Below are positions 13,484-24,090 of a stretch of 64,000 bases of DNA, piece after piece (position 1 is the first letter of the stretch; each line of letters opens with the position of its first letter). The stretch covers positions 372,001-436,000 of the forward strand of contig JPHH03000003.1 of assembly GCA_000750105.3 (NCBI GenBank). Direction: 5' to 3'. The stretch is from Tolypocladium sp. Sup5 PDA-1 (taxonomy: Eukaryota > Ascomycota > Sordariomycetes > Hypocreales > Ophiocordycipitaceae). The notes below the pieces were generated by a model that ran no database searches, had not been told where the DNA came from, and was given only the letters and a program-made list of their open reading frames with translations. A program made the position numbers and the translations under genes.

Positions 13484-13510
13484 GGTACGAAGTACTACGT
13501 ACGGACTACG
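13484..13510. repeat. Cluster of the dispersed TACGNAGTAC / TACGGACTAC motif
   Basis: GTACGAAGTACTACGTACGGACTACG-like sequence: three overlapping copies of a near-palindromic 9-10 nt motif. It is one of more than twenty copies spread between genes across the window. Neither the copies nor their flanks code for protein. Confidence 0.5.
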
Positions 13511-16500
13511 GCTTACTTGACAGCTAACTCTTTAGTCGCACAATCACGACCTGGCGCTGACGATTGACAGCAGAGTCGCTTGTTAGTTGCACCAGTGTGT
13601 GCTACGAGTACTTCGTAAACGCGCGGCGCTGTGAGCACTCTTGTCGCCAGCTGTTCTCGCGGTACTCCACGTAAGCGAGGAGATCAGCGCGGCTACGACG
13701 GCACTTCCACGTTCGCTCAGGGATACCTACTCCGTATGTACGGACTATCGCCAGTGGAATTCGACGGGCCCGCTGGACAAAGTACAGACTACGTCCCGCA
13801 GCATGGACGAATAAGGTCTGCGAAATGGCATTCGAGGGCCCATCACTATTGCACAATATTGCAGCAGAGTCTCGGCACAACTGCGTAATGGCAGGCAGCC
13901 GAAGCACAGCAGCCAGCCGCCTGCATCAATACACTCAAGAATGATACCAGCATGCTGGGCAGCTACGCCAGACCGCTGGTAGGAGGGCGTGGTAGGCAAT
14001 ATGCCGACAGGGCCTCTCAACCACTCACGCCAGGTCTTGTCATGCTATGGCGTTGCCTTGCCCATCAACGTCCCACCAACCGGGACATTGAAGGATTTCA
14101 ATACTGCTTGGTCTATCGGCTTGGCTGCGTATGGACTCTTGCCCTTTCGGAAAGGTGATTCAGAAGCAGGACTTCAGACTCGCAGTCTTCCCCATTCTTG
14201 CCGCAATGGGGCTTGAAGGGGCGTGAGCCGAAGACTCTGGCAAACGACCTCGGATGCCAAGTCCATAATCGTATGGACAGCTGCAACCTCGGCGCTATGC
14301 TAGGTGAGTGGCTACGAACGGTAGAGGCAGAGCGATGCCTGATACTGAAGAGTCTACGAAACACCTCGACACACATCACCATACGTACTGCGCAATGAAG
14401 AAAGCAGCATACGCTGGAAAAGAAGGGGTGCTCTTTGCCACATCAGCTCTCTTCGACTCCTCGCCAAGACTTTGGTATGATGTGAAATGCTGCGATGGCT
14501 GCTCGCGGGGCGACCTGCCGTTAGTGGACTTGCTAATCTGGGCTACCTTGCTATTAATTACAGTAGCTACCTCTACGGTGACCTGCAGCGGCATGGATAC
14601 GTATCGTATCGATGAAGCGGGGTCATCGCCGTCATTTGGAGTTGCGGCACAAGATGCCCAGACTCGAGGCCACAGACTCATGACCCAAGACTGAATGGAA
14701 GTGCCCATGGGGCAGGAGAGCACGGCCCACGGCAGCGGCCGCCGTTCGTGTCTTGAACGCATTGGAAGAGACCATTGCTGTGCCTTTGCGAGTACCGTTA
14801 TCGAGTACGGACTACGACGGTACGACAAGGCCCACCAAAGCCGCGACCTCGTCAGGATCTGAAGGAGGAAGACCTGGAAGCTCAATTGGCTTGCAATGCC
14901 TGTGTGTGAGCCTTTGGTTCATCCAGTCGATGTGTGTCGCGACAGTCCAGCCTCCACCAATGACGGTGTAAAGAGATGGCGACACGGGCGTTTTCGAGCT
15001 CTCGCAGCAGTTGAGCCGAGATATGCACCACCATTGCTTTCATATCGTGCCAATTGGGCCTCACACCGGCCAACCCCGGCCTGGTTCACGATAGCCTTTC
15101 GCAGCAGGAAGTGCCGCTCGCAGTGGCTGTTCGCCGCCTGTTTCAATCCCGGGTGCTTCCCCACATGGCAAGGCAGACCCGTAATTTACATGAACAAGGG
15201 GGGCGGGATGAGGGATGAGAGAATCAGGAGTCTTGTACGGACTACGGAGTACGAAGCGTATACTGCTCAGTGCTCCAGCAGGCCGATAAGCTGGAGGGAA
15301 TTGGCTCGTGTTGGCTGGTGAGCTGTGAACCAGCTTCGGCAGCGCATTCCGTGTCGGGCGCCCGGGCTGCTCTACGACAACGACTTTGCGACGACGACTC
15401 ATACTACTCCGTACGGGCTACACACTCCGTTCAACGCAGACCTCTATCATCGTGTGTGCGGCGCGGGCCAGATACAAGTATTTCGACGAGGTGTTGGATG
15501 CAAAGCTGTCCATCCTGGTCCCTGGCCAGGCGTGAGGAGGCGGCTGTTCTCCTTGCCTTGCTCGCGAGTGAGCACAGCCGTCGCACCAGACTTGGCCACT
15601 GCAAGCCACGCAGGTCTCGGACGCAGCGAACCCCTACTCGTACATTTGCGGTTGGGCTTTGCCTGCGAAGCAAAACATCTCGGAGATTGACTACCCGTCA
15701 CGTTGACACATGTCGCCCTTCTTTGGCCATGAAAGCCGTCGACCAGGACGGCGGTGAGTGCTTCTGAAAGAGAGTTGATGAGACACTTTGGTCCACAGGG
15801 CGGAATGAAGCTTTTCAGCAGCGCAATGGTGGCCAACCGCAAGATGTCAGGTGTGGCCGGGAGCTCAGCACGGCAGCATTCCAACAACGGGGCCACAACC
15901 TCGGGCAAAGGGCCAGGCGGTAGGACTGAGCGCGGATGGCACCAGGCTTACTCGTATTGCGCGTGTGTCATCTTGTCTCGCCGTCTTGGTCGTCTGGCTG
16001 TCTGGCCGTCCATTGTAGCATCGGTTCATCGGCTCGCACCAGCATCTGCCCGTCATTGCACATGCACATGAGATCCACCGTCCGTCCGCGCATCCCATCT
16101 GGGCACGGCATTGCTTGTGCTGCCGCCCGTTGATTGATCATACGAGTATGTGCGTATGTACGGAGTACATACAAAAGCGGCCTGGAGGGCCTTTGACGCG
16201 GCTCTCGTCGGCGAAGACGGATGAAGAGCAGCACGACGAACGGTCGGTCCAGGAGTAGTCGTACCTACGATTCCGATTCGGGCGAGGAGACTCCGAAGTG
16301 CAGTGGAAACGCCGATACAGCTACTGGCAATATCGCACCATTTTAGATATGGAGGCGTCTTCCTGGGCGGCTTGCTGGGCTTGCGCTGGGCGGCCATTAC
16401 TCGTACCTTGCTGCTCCCGTGGACGCCACCAGGGCCAAGGCGGCGACGGCACCGACAATGCTGCACGGCAACGCGAGCGAGAGGAGACGGGACTGGAGGT

Positions 16501-16688
16501 TGAGCTGGCAAGGGCGGGCAGGCCAAGAGCAGAGACAGACGGACAGGGCTGGGGTCAGAACTCAAATGAGACATGTGGGTTCTGACTCGCTGAGCTGGAC
16601 GCCCCGGGCCTCGGGGCTCGAGAACGGCCCAAGCTTGCCCAAGCGACCAACGACTAAGAACCGGGGCTCCTCGTCCTTGAGACCTCAA

Positions 16689-16712
16689 CGGACTACGAGT
16701 ACGGACTACTCC
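16689..16712. repeat. Double copy of the dispersed TACGGACTAC motif
   Basis: Two CGGACTAC units joined by CGAGTA. Same family as at 13484-13510 and 15235-15254, here in direct orientation. Confidence 0.45.
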
Positions 16713-17111
16713 TGTCGGTCGGGCGATCGCCCCCAAATTTCGGCGGGGCCCTGGACTCCACGGGGTTTCCCTTGGGCTTTAGCGAACCTTGCAAGCCCTT
16801 GGAGCCCTTGCTAACGTCGCCCAGAGGGCCCGTTGGCCCCGTGGGCCGTTCTGGCAGTTGGGCCGAACCTTGTCCCGATTTGTTAGTTGGCGTCGGCGGC
16901 CCCTCTGGGACGGGACATGCTGGAGCCACCCGTAGCGCAAGGTGCCTGTGGAGCGCCCCAAAGCGGCTCGGTCATCACCTGTGCCTCTCTGGCTGGGCTC
17001 GATTCACCAGGGCCAGCTTGGCTGAGCAGGGAGGGTGCTGCTGTGGCCTCGCGCACGCCACCGCCCACCACTGGTGACTGCTCAGGGCACTAACACCAGC
17101 GGAGGCCAACA

Positions 17112-17152
17112 GCAGGTAGGGTAGGTAAGGTAATTAAGGTACCTACCTAAGG
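17112..17152. repeat. ACCTAAGGTA-type palindromic cluster
   Basis: Overlapping GTAGGTAAGGTAATTAAGGT and ACCTACCTAAGGC units, close to a perfect inverted arrangement, about 0.45 kb upstream of the surface-protein gene at 17566. Similar to the stretches at 10378-10402 and 36028-36082. A promoter role is possible but unproven. Confidence 0.4.
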
Positions 17153-17565
17153 CAGGCCGCTTCAGCGCGTGCTCCACCGCCAGCGAGTGCTAACCTCGCC
17201 TGCTGAGACTCCCGTCCTGCTGGAGACTGGAGACTCCCCGTCAGGTCCGCCTGGGCTCTCAAAACCGCCAACCAGCGTCTCTCTCCGCACAACCTCGCTC
17301 TCTCGTAGTCTCACGCTCTCGAATGCGCCGAGCCCAGCGCTTGTCTCGCAACCGCCCACCCTCCCGGCGCCTGATTGATGCGTCTACGTCGAGCCGTCCT
17401 CTTGTTTCATCCATCATAGTCATGTTGGGCTCGCATCGTCGACTTCTCTGGCCGCTCCATGGCTGATGTCGCATCGTCCCGTCCTGCGTCCATCCGACTC
17501 TCGTGTTCCACCTCGCCCAGCGCGCCGCCGCTGTCCGCCGCTGTCCGCCGCCGCCGCCCCCGACG

Positions 17566-19697
17566 ATGAGAGTCGACACGGCCCTGCTGCTCTGCGCGGC
17601 CATCTTCACCCAGTCTGTATCTGCAGCGGGAAGGCGTGGTGCGTTGCGTTGCGTTGCGTTGCGTTGTGTTGCGTTGGGATCGTCGGCTAGGCCGTTGACT
17701 GACCGTTGTGGCTGACCACTCGCGCAGACATTCTCAACCTTCGCAGTAAACGGTTCTATCCCTCATCAAACAGCACTCTATCGACGGTCTCGCCAACTCT
17801 GGTCTCCTCCACAACGACCGCCCTGCAAGAATCCTCCCCCCAACTCTCGGCTTCAACGCCAGCCGACCCCACAAGCTCCGACACAGCGCCGCCTTCATCC
17901 TCCTCGACGTCCAGCGTACTCACGTCAGGACATGGTTCCATTAGCACAAATTCGTCGGGCGTGACGACGTCGTCCTCCATACCCTCCAGCGCTCTGAATT
18001 CGACATCCCTGACGGGTGGGAGCTCCGCCCAGCAAATGTCAACTCCCTCCGAACCATCAACAAGGCCAGCCAACGCCACCATCACTACCTCTCCACCTTA
18101 TGCGCCTGGGCCGGTGGTGACTATTACAATAGAATGCCCGATCAATGCCACAGCTTCTGTGTGCACCGCACCGCCTACAAGAGTCGGAAACATGACCATC
18201 AGCAATACTGGACCTATCGCGACGGCGACGGGCGAATGCACCAGTCTACCCGACGACAGCACCAAGCTCATCACGGAATTCTCCGTTGTATACACCTCGA
18301 CAGTGACCTTTTACGGTAACAGGGGCGACTATACTCCACCGTTCGAGACTTTGGTTACGCCCAATTATTGCGTGCCAACCTTCACTCCGTGGCTCTTCAC
18401 AGCTATGCCTCCCAAGATCTTGTCCTCCATCTTTCTCCTAGGTCCTAGTAGCCGAAAACCCAAAGACAAACATGCCTCAACCTACCGCCCTGTTATCACG
18501 TTCATCACGACGGACAAGAATCCGTCTGTCGTGTTTCCTACAGAGCCCGTGCCTGCCTACTCCCCAACCGGGGGTCTAGACGGAGCAGGTGGAAACCCTG
18601 ACAGTGGAAACCACAAGACTGCCGACAACAGTGGGAGTCCAGGAGGAGATCCAGGAGGAGGCAGTTCTGGAGGAGGCAGTTCTGGAGGAGGCAGTTCTGG
18701 AGGAGGCTCCCATCCTACTCCCGATGCAGAGAGCATCAGCAAAGGACCCCAGCCCACATTCAAAGTCACCGCTCGGGGAACCCAAGTCATCATCAACGAC
18801 AAGACGTTTTCGGGCTTGGGGCCCGGCCAGACCTCTGTCGTCACCGTTGGTGGTGGCACATTCACCATTTATCCCACCGCCATTTTGGGGGAGGGCGCAA
18901 CAGTCCAAAAACCTGCGCCAGTCGGAACTGCCGTCTCGATAGCGACACCGACGACCGGCGTAGTGGGAGGCCTTCCTGTGACAATCACGGGGTCCAAGGC
19001 CATCGTCGGTGGTGCCACGATGACCATTCCAGAAGGGGGCACGACTACCGTTGTAAACGGCCAGCAAGTGTCCATCGGGCCAGGGACTCTTGTGGTCGGC
19101 GGAGAAATTCTATCCTTCGACGCTGTCATGCCGGCGCGTGAGACTGATGTCTTGATAGATGGCGGAGAGCTGCTCACCGCCATTGGGCGAAGTGTGGTCG
19201 TCATACACTCGACAACCTTCACCTATGGTCCTGGCATTCCGGAGATGACGGAAGTAGTCAACGGCGAGGCAATCTCCATCGGGCCCTCGGGCGTTCTGGT
19301 TCACGGAATGGTCATAGGTGGGCCGTCAGCAGACACCTCAACGACGAGCTACGAGATCGTAGGCGGGGCGACAATTTCGAGAATAGCACCCTCCATCGCT
19401 GTCGTCAACGGCGTGACGTTTACGGTCGGGCCCGGAACCCACTGGACGACGACGGTGATTGCGGGGGAGACGTTCACGATCGGGCCCACGGGGGTCATAG
19501 TCTCGACTATGACCCTCACGTATCCCTTTGGCTCAGTGGTCACCACGACAATTGCCCCAACGGGCACGTGGCTTAACGACTTCCCTGTGGAGACGGCAGC
19601 GCATCATGAAGACAACAGGGGGAGCTTGCTGAGGCCTGACATATGCGTCGGGTGGATGGCTGTTTGCATAGCGATTGGCGTTTTGCTTTTGGGATAA
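17566..19697 (+). CDS. Secreted Ser/Thr-rich surface protein with NG-GP repeat blocks
   Basis: Two exons, 17566-17638 and 17728-19697, give 680 residues. The short first exon encodes a signal peptide (MRVDTALLLC..SVSA). A Ser/Thr/Pro-rich stalk follows (about 35-150) with several N-glycosylation sequons, then a Gly-Ser linker (GGGSS repeated three times and a partial unit). The C-terminal half has recurring blocks of the type VVNGxxhxhGPxG (VVNGQQVSIGPGT, VVNGEAISIGPSG, VVNGVTFTVGPGT, IAGETFTIGPTG), suggesting a repeated beta structure. The extreme C-terminus is hydrophobic (ICVGWMAVCIAIGVLLLG) with no charged tail, compatible with GPI attachment or a terminal membrane segment. It is probably a cell-wall or plasma-membrane surface protein. 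No enzymatic motif was found and the family is unnamed. Confidence 0.75.
17641..17677 (+). repeat. GCGTT tandem repeat inside intron 1
   Basis: About seven 5-nt units (GCGTT, one GTGTT variant) directly after the splice donor at 17639. As it is intronic it does not change the protein. It is likely polymorphic between strains. Confidence 0.7.
18654..18710 (+). repeat. 15-nt tandem repeat encoding GGGSS
   Basis: GGAGGAGGCAGTTCT repeated three times with a partial fourth unit, in frame in the surface-protein gene. It gives a flexible linker between stalk and repeat domain. Copy number probably varies. Confidence 0.75.
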
Positions 19698-20558
19698 AAA
19701 AGACAAAGGGGGGGCTGACTCGAGACTTCTCTCTGCGGTGGGACAGCATCTGGTGCGTGGACCAGAAACGTTGGAAGATTCTGGCATGACGGGCAGGATT
19801 TTATTGTGTGATTTGTGCATGGACGAGCCTGGGCCTTTGGCGTGTTTCTGGCTTCTTTTCGGAAGGGCTTCTTTGTTTCTTTTCACGATGTGACGATACC
19901 CACGGTTTGCTGGGGCTTAGGGGGACTTGGGACTGTTTTTACTGCGTGGCATTCCGGAGGGAACAGAGACTCTTTTGACTCTTTTTTGGGTTGTCTCTGC
20001 TCCGTGGTTGCTGTACCATATATACGTGACTTCATTTCGTGTAATTATAATCCTGCCCGTGCCGGAAGAGGGAGACAAGGATGGACGGAGAGACGGAGGG
20101 AGAGTGGATGAATCCAGAAGCTATGATACTTCAATGCTGTGCCCGTTCTTTGTGACAAGACCAACCTTGAGCGTAGTTTACAAGTTCAGCAGTGGGCGCA
20201 GATGTGCATCGGCCTGCTTGCTTCTACTGATCACATTTAAGACTCCTAAATATCGATGACAGAAACGGATATACGAATCACAATAGAGACTTTAGGTAAA
20301 AAGCAAAGTCTTCCGTTCAATAATCTAAGCCACTGTGTTGAACGAGAGGTGGGCCAGAGCTGTTGAAATAATACACTGCCGTCTCCTTTGAAGAGAACCC
20401 GCGCTCAATCGCTCTCCGCTTGTCCAACAAATCTCATCTTCAACAATGCAAAGCGGCTAGAAGCCGCTCTCAATGATCAAATGCGTCAAACACGCACACA
20501 CACACACACACAGGTCCATGTTGTCCTCCAACAGTGGCACAAAACGGCTTGTCTGTCT
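19698..20558. other. Convergent intergenic region with CA repeat
   Basis: Between the ends of the surface-protein gene (+) and the F-box gene (-). It is AT-richer, has no supported ORF, and carries a (CA)n microsatellite at about 20494-20511. Confidence 0.6.
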
Positions 20559-23500
20559 CTACAACCTCTGGACCCCCTTCCCCTTTCCAACCCCTTCGCT
20601 GTCTAGCGGCGGAAACTCCTCGTGCTGGACGCCGAGCCCCGAATCCGATGGCAGCGGCGATAATGTCCCGTGCTGGTCCTGCATGCTGAGGCTGAGAGCG
20701 AGTGCCAAGTCCTCGTCCTCTGCTGCATCTCGTTGCGATGGTCCATCACCACCTTGTAACGGCTCGTTCATGGGTGTGTGGCTGGCCGACGGCGAAGACG
20801 GCGCTGACCCGGACTGTTTGCCTCTCTTGCCTGCCTTGGCCTTGTAGTTGATGGAGTATTCAAACTCGCCAGAGCTGTTGCCTCGGGGAGACTGGCCCAG
20901 GTCGTTCACCCCTTCGAGCAGTGATAGCCGAATCGCTTGCTGGATTTGCTGCTCGAATTCGCTCTCGTCATCCGTCACCATGTTTGGCTGTGGGCTGGCG
21001 TCGGTGACGCTGGGCTCCGGCGTGATGGTATCTGTCGTCGTCTCGCTGAACGACGACGCAGTGTCCAGGCTGGCATCGGCTGCCGAGTCGCTGGCTCGCC
21101 GCTGCTCATCCTGACGATAGGCTTCCTCGGAGACCAGTTGCGCATAGCGCATCGCCTCTTCTTCGGTCAAGTCGCCCAGAGCTCCAAGCCCAAACCGCTT
21201 GCGAAGGCGAGCCTGCTCCCGAGCTCGCTGTTCATTTTCTCGTCGAAGCTCGGCTTCCTCAGCCGCGATGTAGCCAGATACGGTACCGCCAAGTCGGCGG
21301 CTGGCGAGGCGACCGTGAATGTCCGAGTGCCTTAGTCGCCGCTTGTGGCCCGTTGGGTGGTTTGCTGAGCTGTAAGTCCAGTACCGCAAGAACGCCCCAA
21401 AAGACAGGACGCCGCGAAGGACCGTAGGATCAGGATCAAGGTAGATGGCTCCCACTGCTGAATAGTTGCCGTCCCGCAGCCCAGGATTCATGACCATCAT
21501 ATGGCGAGGAACGCGGCCATTTGATCTGGCGTTGAGGGTCCTGATGGGGTCAGTGGTCGATGCCACCGGGTCCCAGGCCTGTACGAGACCATCACTGCCT
21601 CCGTGAACGAGGTACAGCGCAGAGGCAGCAAGGCATGAAATCTCAGGGGAGTCAGTCTGGATTATGCGCAGCGGACGAACACCCTCCGCTTGATCATCCG
21701 CCCGGGCATTCCATACAAGTATCGCTCCGCTCTTCGTCCCCACTGCCAGGAGACGTGCTCTGCGGCCAGGTATCTCTGCTGATACGTGGTCTGCCTTGCT
21801 TGAAGTAGCTGAAGCGGTAGCCGCCTCTCTCGCAACTTGAAGAGGATCTTCACCCAACGTGAGCAGGGATTGTGAAGAAGAGTCCATGCCACTAGCAGAT
21901 ATAGTAGCTTGGCAGTGGCACTTGAGTTGCAATGCCGAGGAGCGCCAATCGTGGAGGCTTGCTGCCGAGTCAGAGATTGACTGCGGCGTTGGAGGCGGCG
22001 GCCTCGGTGACTGTGGCTCAGGCGTCTGATAATCGAAAGCCGATTTAGCCTCGACGGATCCAAAGAGTGACGTTGCGGGTCGCGCTGGAGTTGCTGAGGG
22101 CTCATCTGCCTTGACTTCGGGAGGCTGAGCCACCATAAGCGACCGCGAGAATCGATTAACGCGGGCCGGCTGGTTCTCTGCCAGCCCACAGTCAATCACA
22201 AAGATGCCCTCGCCAGCGCCGTTGCCGTCGTCGGCCGCAAAATCCACTTCCAGTCTGCGCTGCATGTCCCAGCCCTCGCAGACTTTGCGGAAGTGAGCAG
22301 GCCGGTGCCGCAAAAACTTCTCAATCTCACGAGCCTCGGCGGCGAGCTGCTCCTTGCTAAGCTTCATGGAGTCTGCCGGAGATCGTGGCGAGTAGGCGCC
22401 GCGAATAACATTCTTGTCCAGCTCGTCCGGGCGCGCAACCCGACGAGTGGCCTCAAGGAGATGCCAGTATACCGATCGGCCGGCATGCCAGGCATGCTTG
22501 GTGACGTCGTCGCCACTTGCACGGCTAAGTGTGGTGGCGGGCGTCTCAGTCAGGTAGTACACTTCTCCCAGTGCGTTCAAAGCAACGGCCCATACCCGAC
22601 CCGACGACTTTCGCTTCACGCTATAGTTGTCGTCGACTTTGAGTGATATGATAGGAACACCAGGGCTGAGGACCCATCGGGCTGTCATGTCGCCATTGGC
22701 ATACCTTGGCCCACTGGGGTCCCAGCCGAGAGCATAGGCTGTGACCACTCCCAGCGCGGAGCCAGTCAGCATACCGCACATGGACTGAGTGGTGGCCGGT
22801 ACTGCTGAAGATTTGGCCATCCAAACGCTGCAAATAGCGTCTGACATCTCGGGGATTTTCGGTATGTCAGGATAGGTATCGACGACACCACTCTCTGCAC
22901 CCAAATATCGACCACACATCTCGTTGACCCCTCTGAAGTAGGCGCGGCCACCTGGAACCCCTTCGCCTGACAGGATTCCATACGGTTGGCTGACATCCAT
23001 GACGTTGGGCGTGGCGGCGGGGCTATCTCCTAAGCCGTATGGCACGACGTTTGGAGCCACCTCGTCGAGCTGGGCGGCAGTGAAGGGGTCTTCGAGGCCC
23101 CATTTTTCAATTTTGCCGCTCGTGGGGTCGCTCATGGTAGCCACGCCAAGATCACTGGTTCCCTGTATAGCTCGCGGCGGCTTCTTTCCATTGGAGAAGA
23201 CGGCGTGGATGTTGGTAACCAGCCATGGAAGCTTGGAGTTGTACGTCAGGACTGCACTCTTCTTCTTTCCAGACGAGCTGGTGCGTCCTGATGAGCCGAT
23301 GCCTCCGGCGCTGGTGCCCGGCTTGCCTCGTGCCAAGCTTCTAATCAGGCGGGTCCTAAACAGGTACTCGCTTCTCCAGGTGGCAAGGAGAGTGAGTCGG
23401 CCGAAATATCGAGTCTCGAAACGGACGAGGTCCGACGTCGCCTCGGCCCAAACATCTGCATCTGCCTTTGCAGCTTTGCCCTCAAGGACAGTGTGTCCCG

Positions 23501-24090
23501 GAAAGTACCGCATAAACGCCATGCGCCATGCGTGCGGAGTCGTTACGAGCGCGTAGAAGCGCTTCGACACCAGGGCGACGGAGGCATGCGAGTCAGGATG
23601 GAGATGCGACAAGACGTGCGTCAGAATCTCTGTCAATCGATATCAGCAAGTGCATTGCGCAACGCCAGCGGACTCGGTTGCACTGACCATTGGGGAAATC
23701 TGTGAGCTGCACGCCATTGGATGAGTCAGAGCGCTTGATGACCTTGAAGCCCATGGCCTGTCTCGGCGTAGGCGGAGTCAAGGCATTCTCGTAGTCAAAA
23801 ATCCTCTGGCCAGCAGCAGGGCGGCGGCGACTACCGCCGCTCCCGCGGAGACTCAATCCGCGTAGTTTCTCGTCGAGTCTATCGGCATCGACTCCGTCCA
23901 GAGAGTCGCGTGGACCATCGGACACGGAGCGTGGCGAGGCGCTGCGAGAGCCGCCGGAGTCGGCGGAACGGACACGATGGAGGCCGCTCGGCTCATGGTG
24001 AAGGTAGCCATCTTGGACGGGGAGGGAGGGGGCCGAGGAGTTGGTTGACTGAGGACGGTGTTCTGGAGTCTCTGAAGGCTCAGGTTGCAT
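20559..24090 (-). CDS. F-box protein with WD-like repeats and two C-terminal UIMs
   Basis: Two exons, 24090-23688 and 23629-20559, give 1157 residues. The F-box (about 125-175) is completed across the intron: VQLTDFPNEILTHVLSHL then ALVSKRFYALVTTPHAW. The N-terminus is Ser/Pro-rich. The middle contains WD-like units (LAVGTKSGAILVWNARAD, LYLVHGGSDGLVQAWDPV). A charged helical stretch follows (EEAELRRENEQRAREQARLR). Two ubiquitin-interacting motifs lie near the end: FEQQIQQAIRLSLLE (about 1021-1041) and DEDLALALSLSMQDQ (about 1105-1121). F-box proteins are substrate receptors of SCF ubiquitin ligases, and UIMs bind ubiquitin, so this protein may recognise already ubiquitinated targets; that step is inference. 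The start at 24090 is the first ATG in the open frame. Confidence 0.85.

Larger units (their letters stand above)
9756..17565. other. 7.8-kb stretch without a recognisable gene
   Basis: Only short or low-complexity frames are open on either strand; the longest (12226-12894 and 16053-16736, both minus) show no family motif and no plausible splicing to neighbours. The base composition stays GC-rich, so there is no sign of strong repeat-induced point mutation. It contains many of the dispersed TACGGACTAC-type motifs (for example 11396, 12029, 12783, 13484, 13603, 13727, 14803, 15235, 15404, 16154, 16689) and two AGGTACCTTAAGGTAGGTA-like stretches (about 10378-10402 and 17112-17152). It could hold long noncoding RNA, large promoters or decayed sequence. 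Confidence 0.5.
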
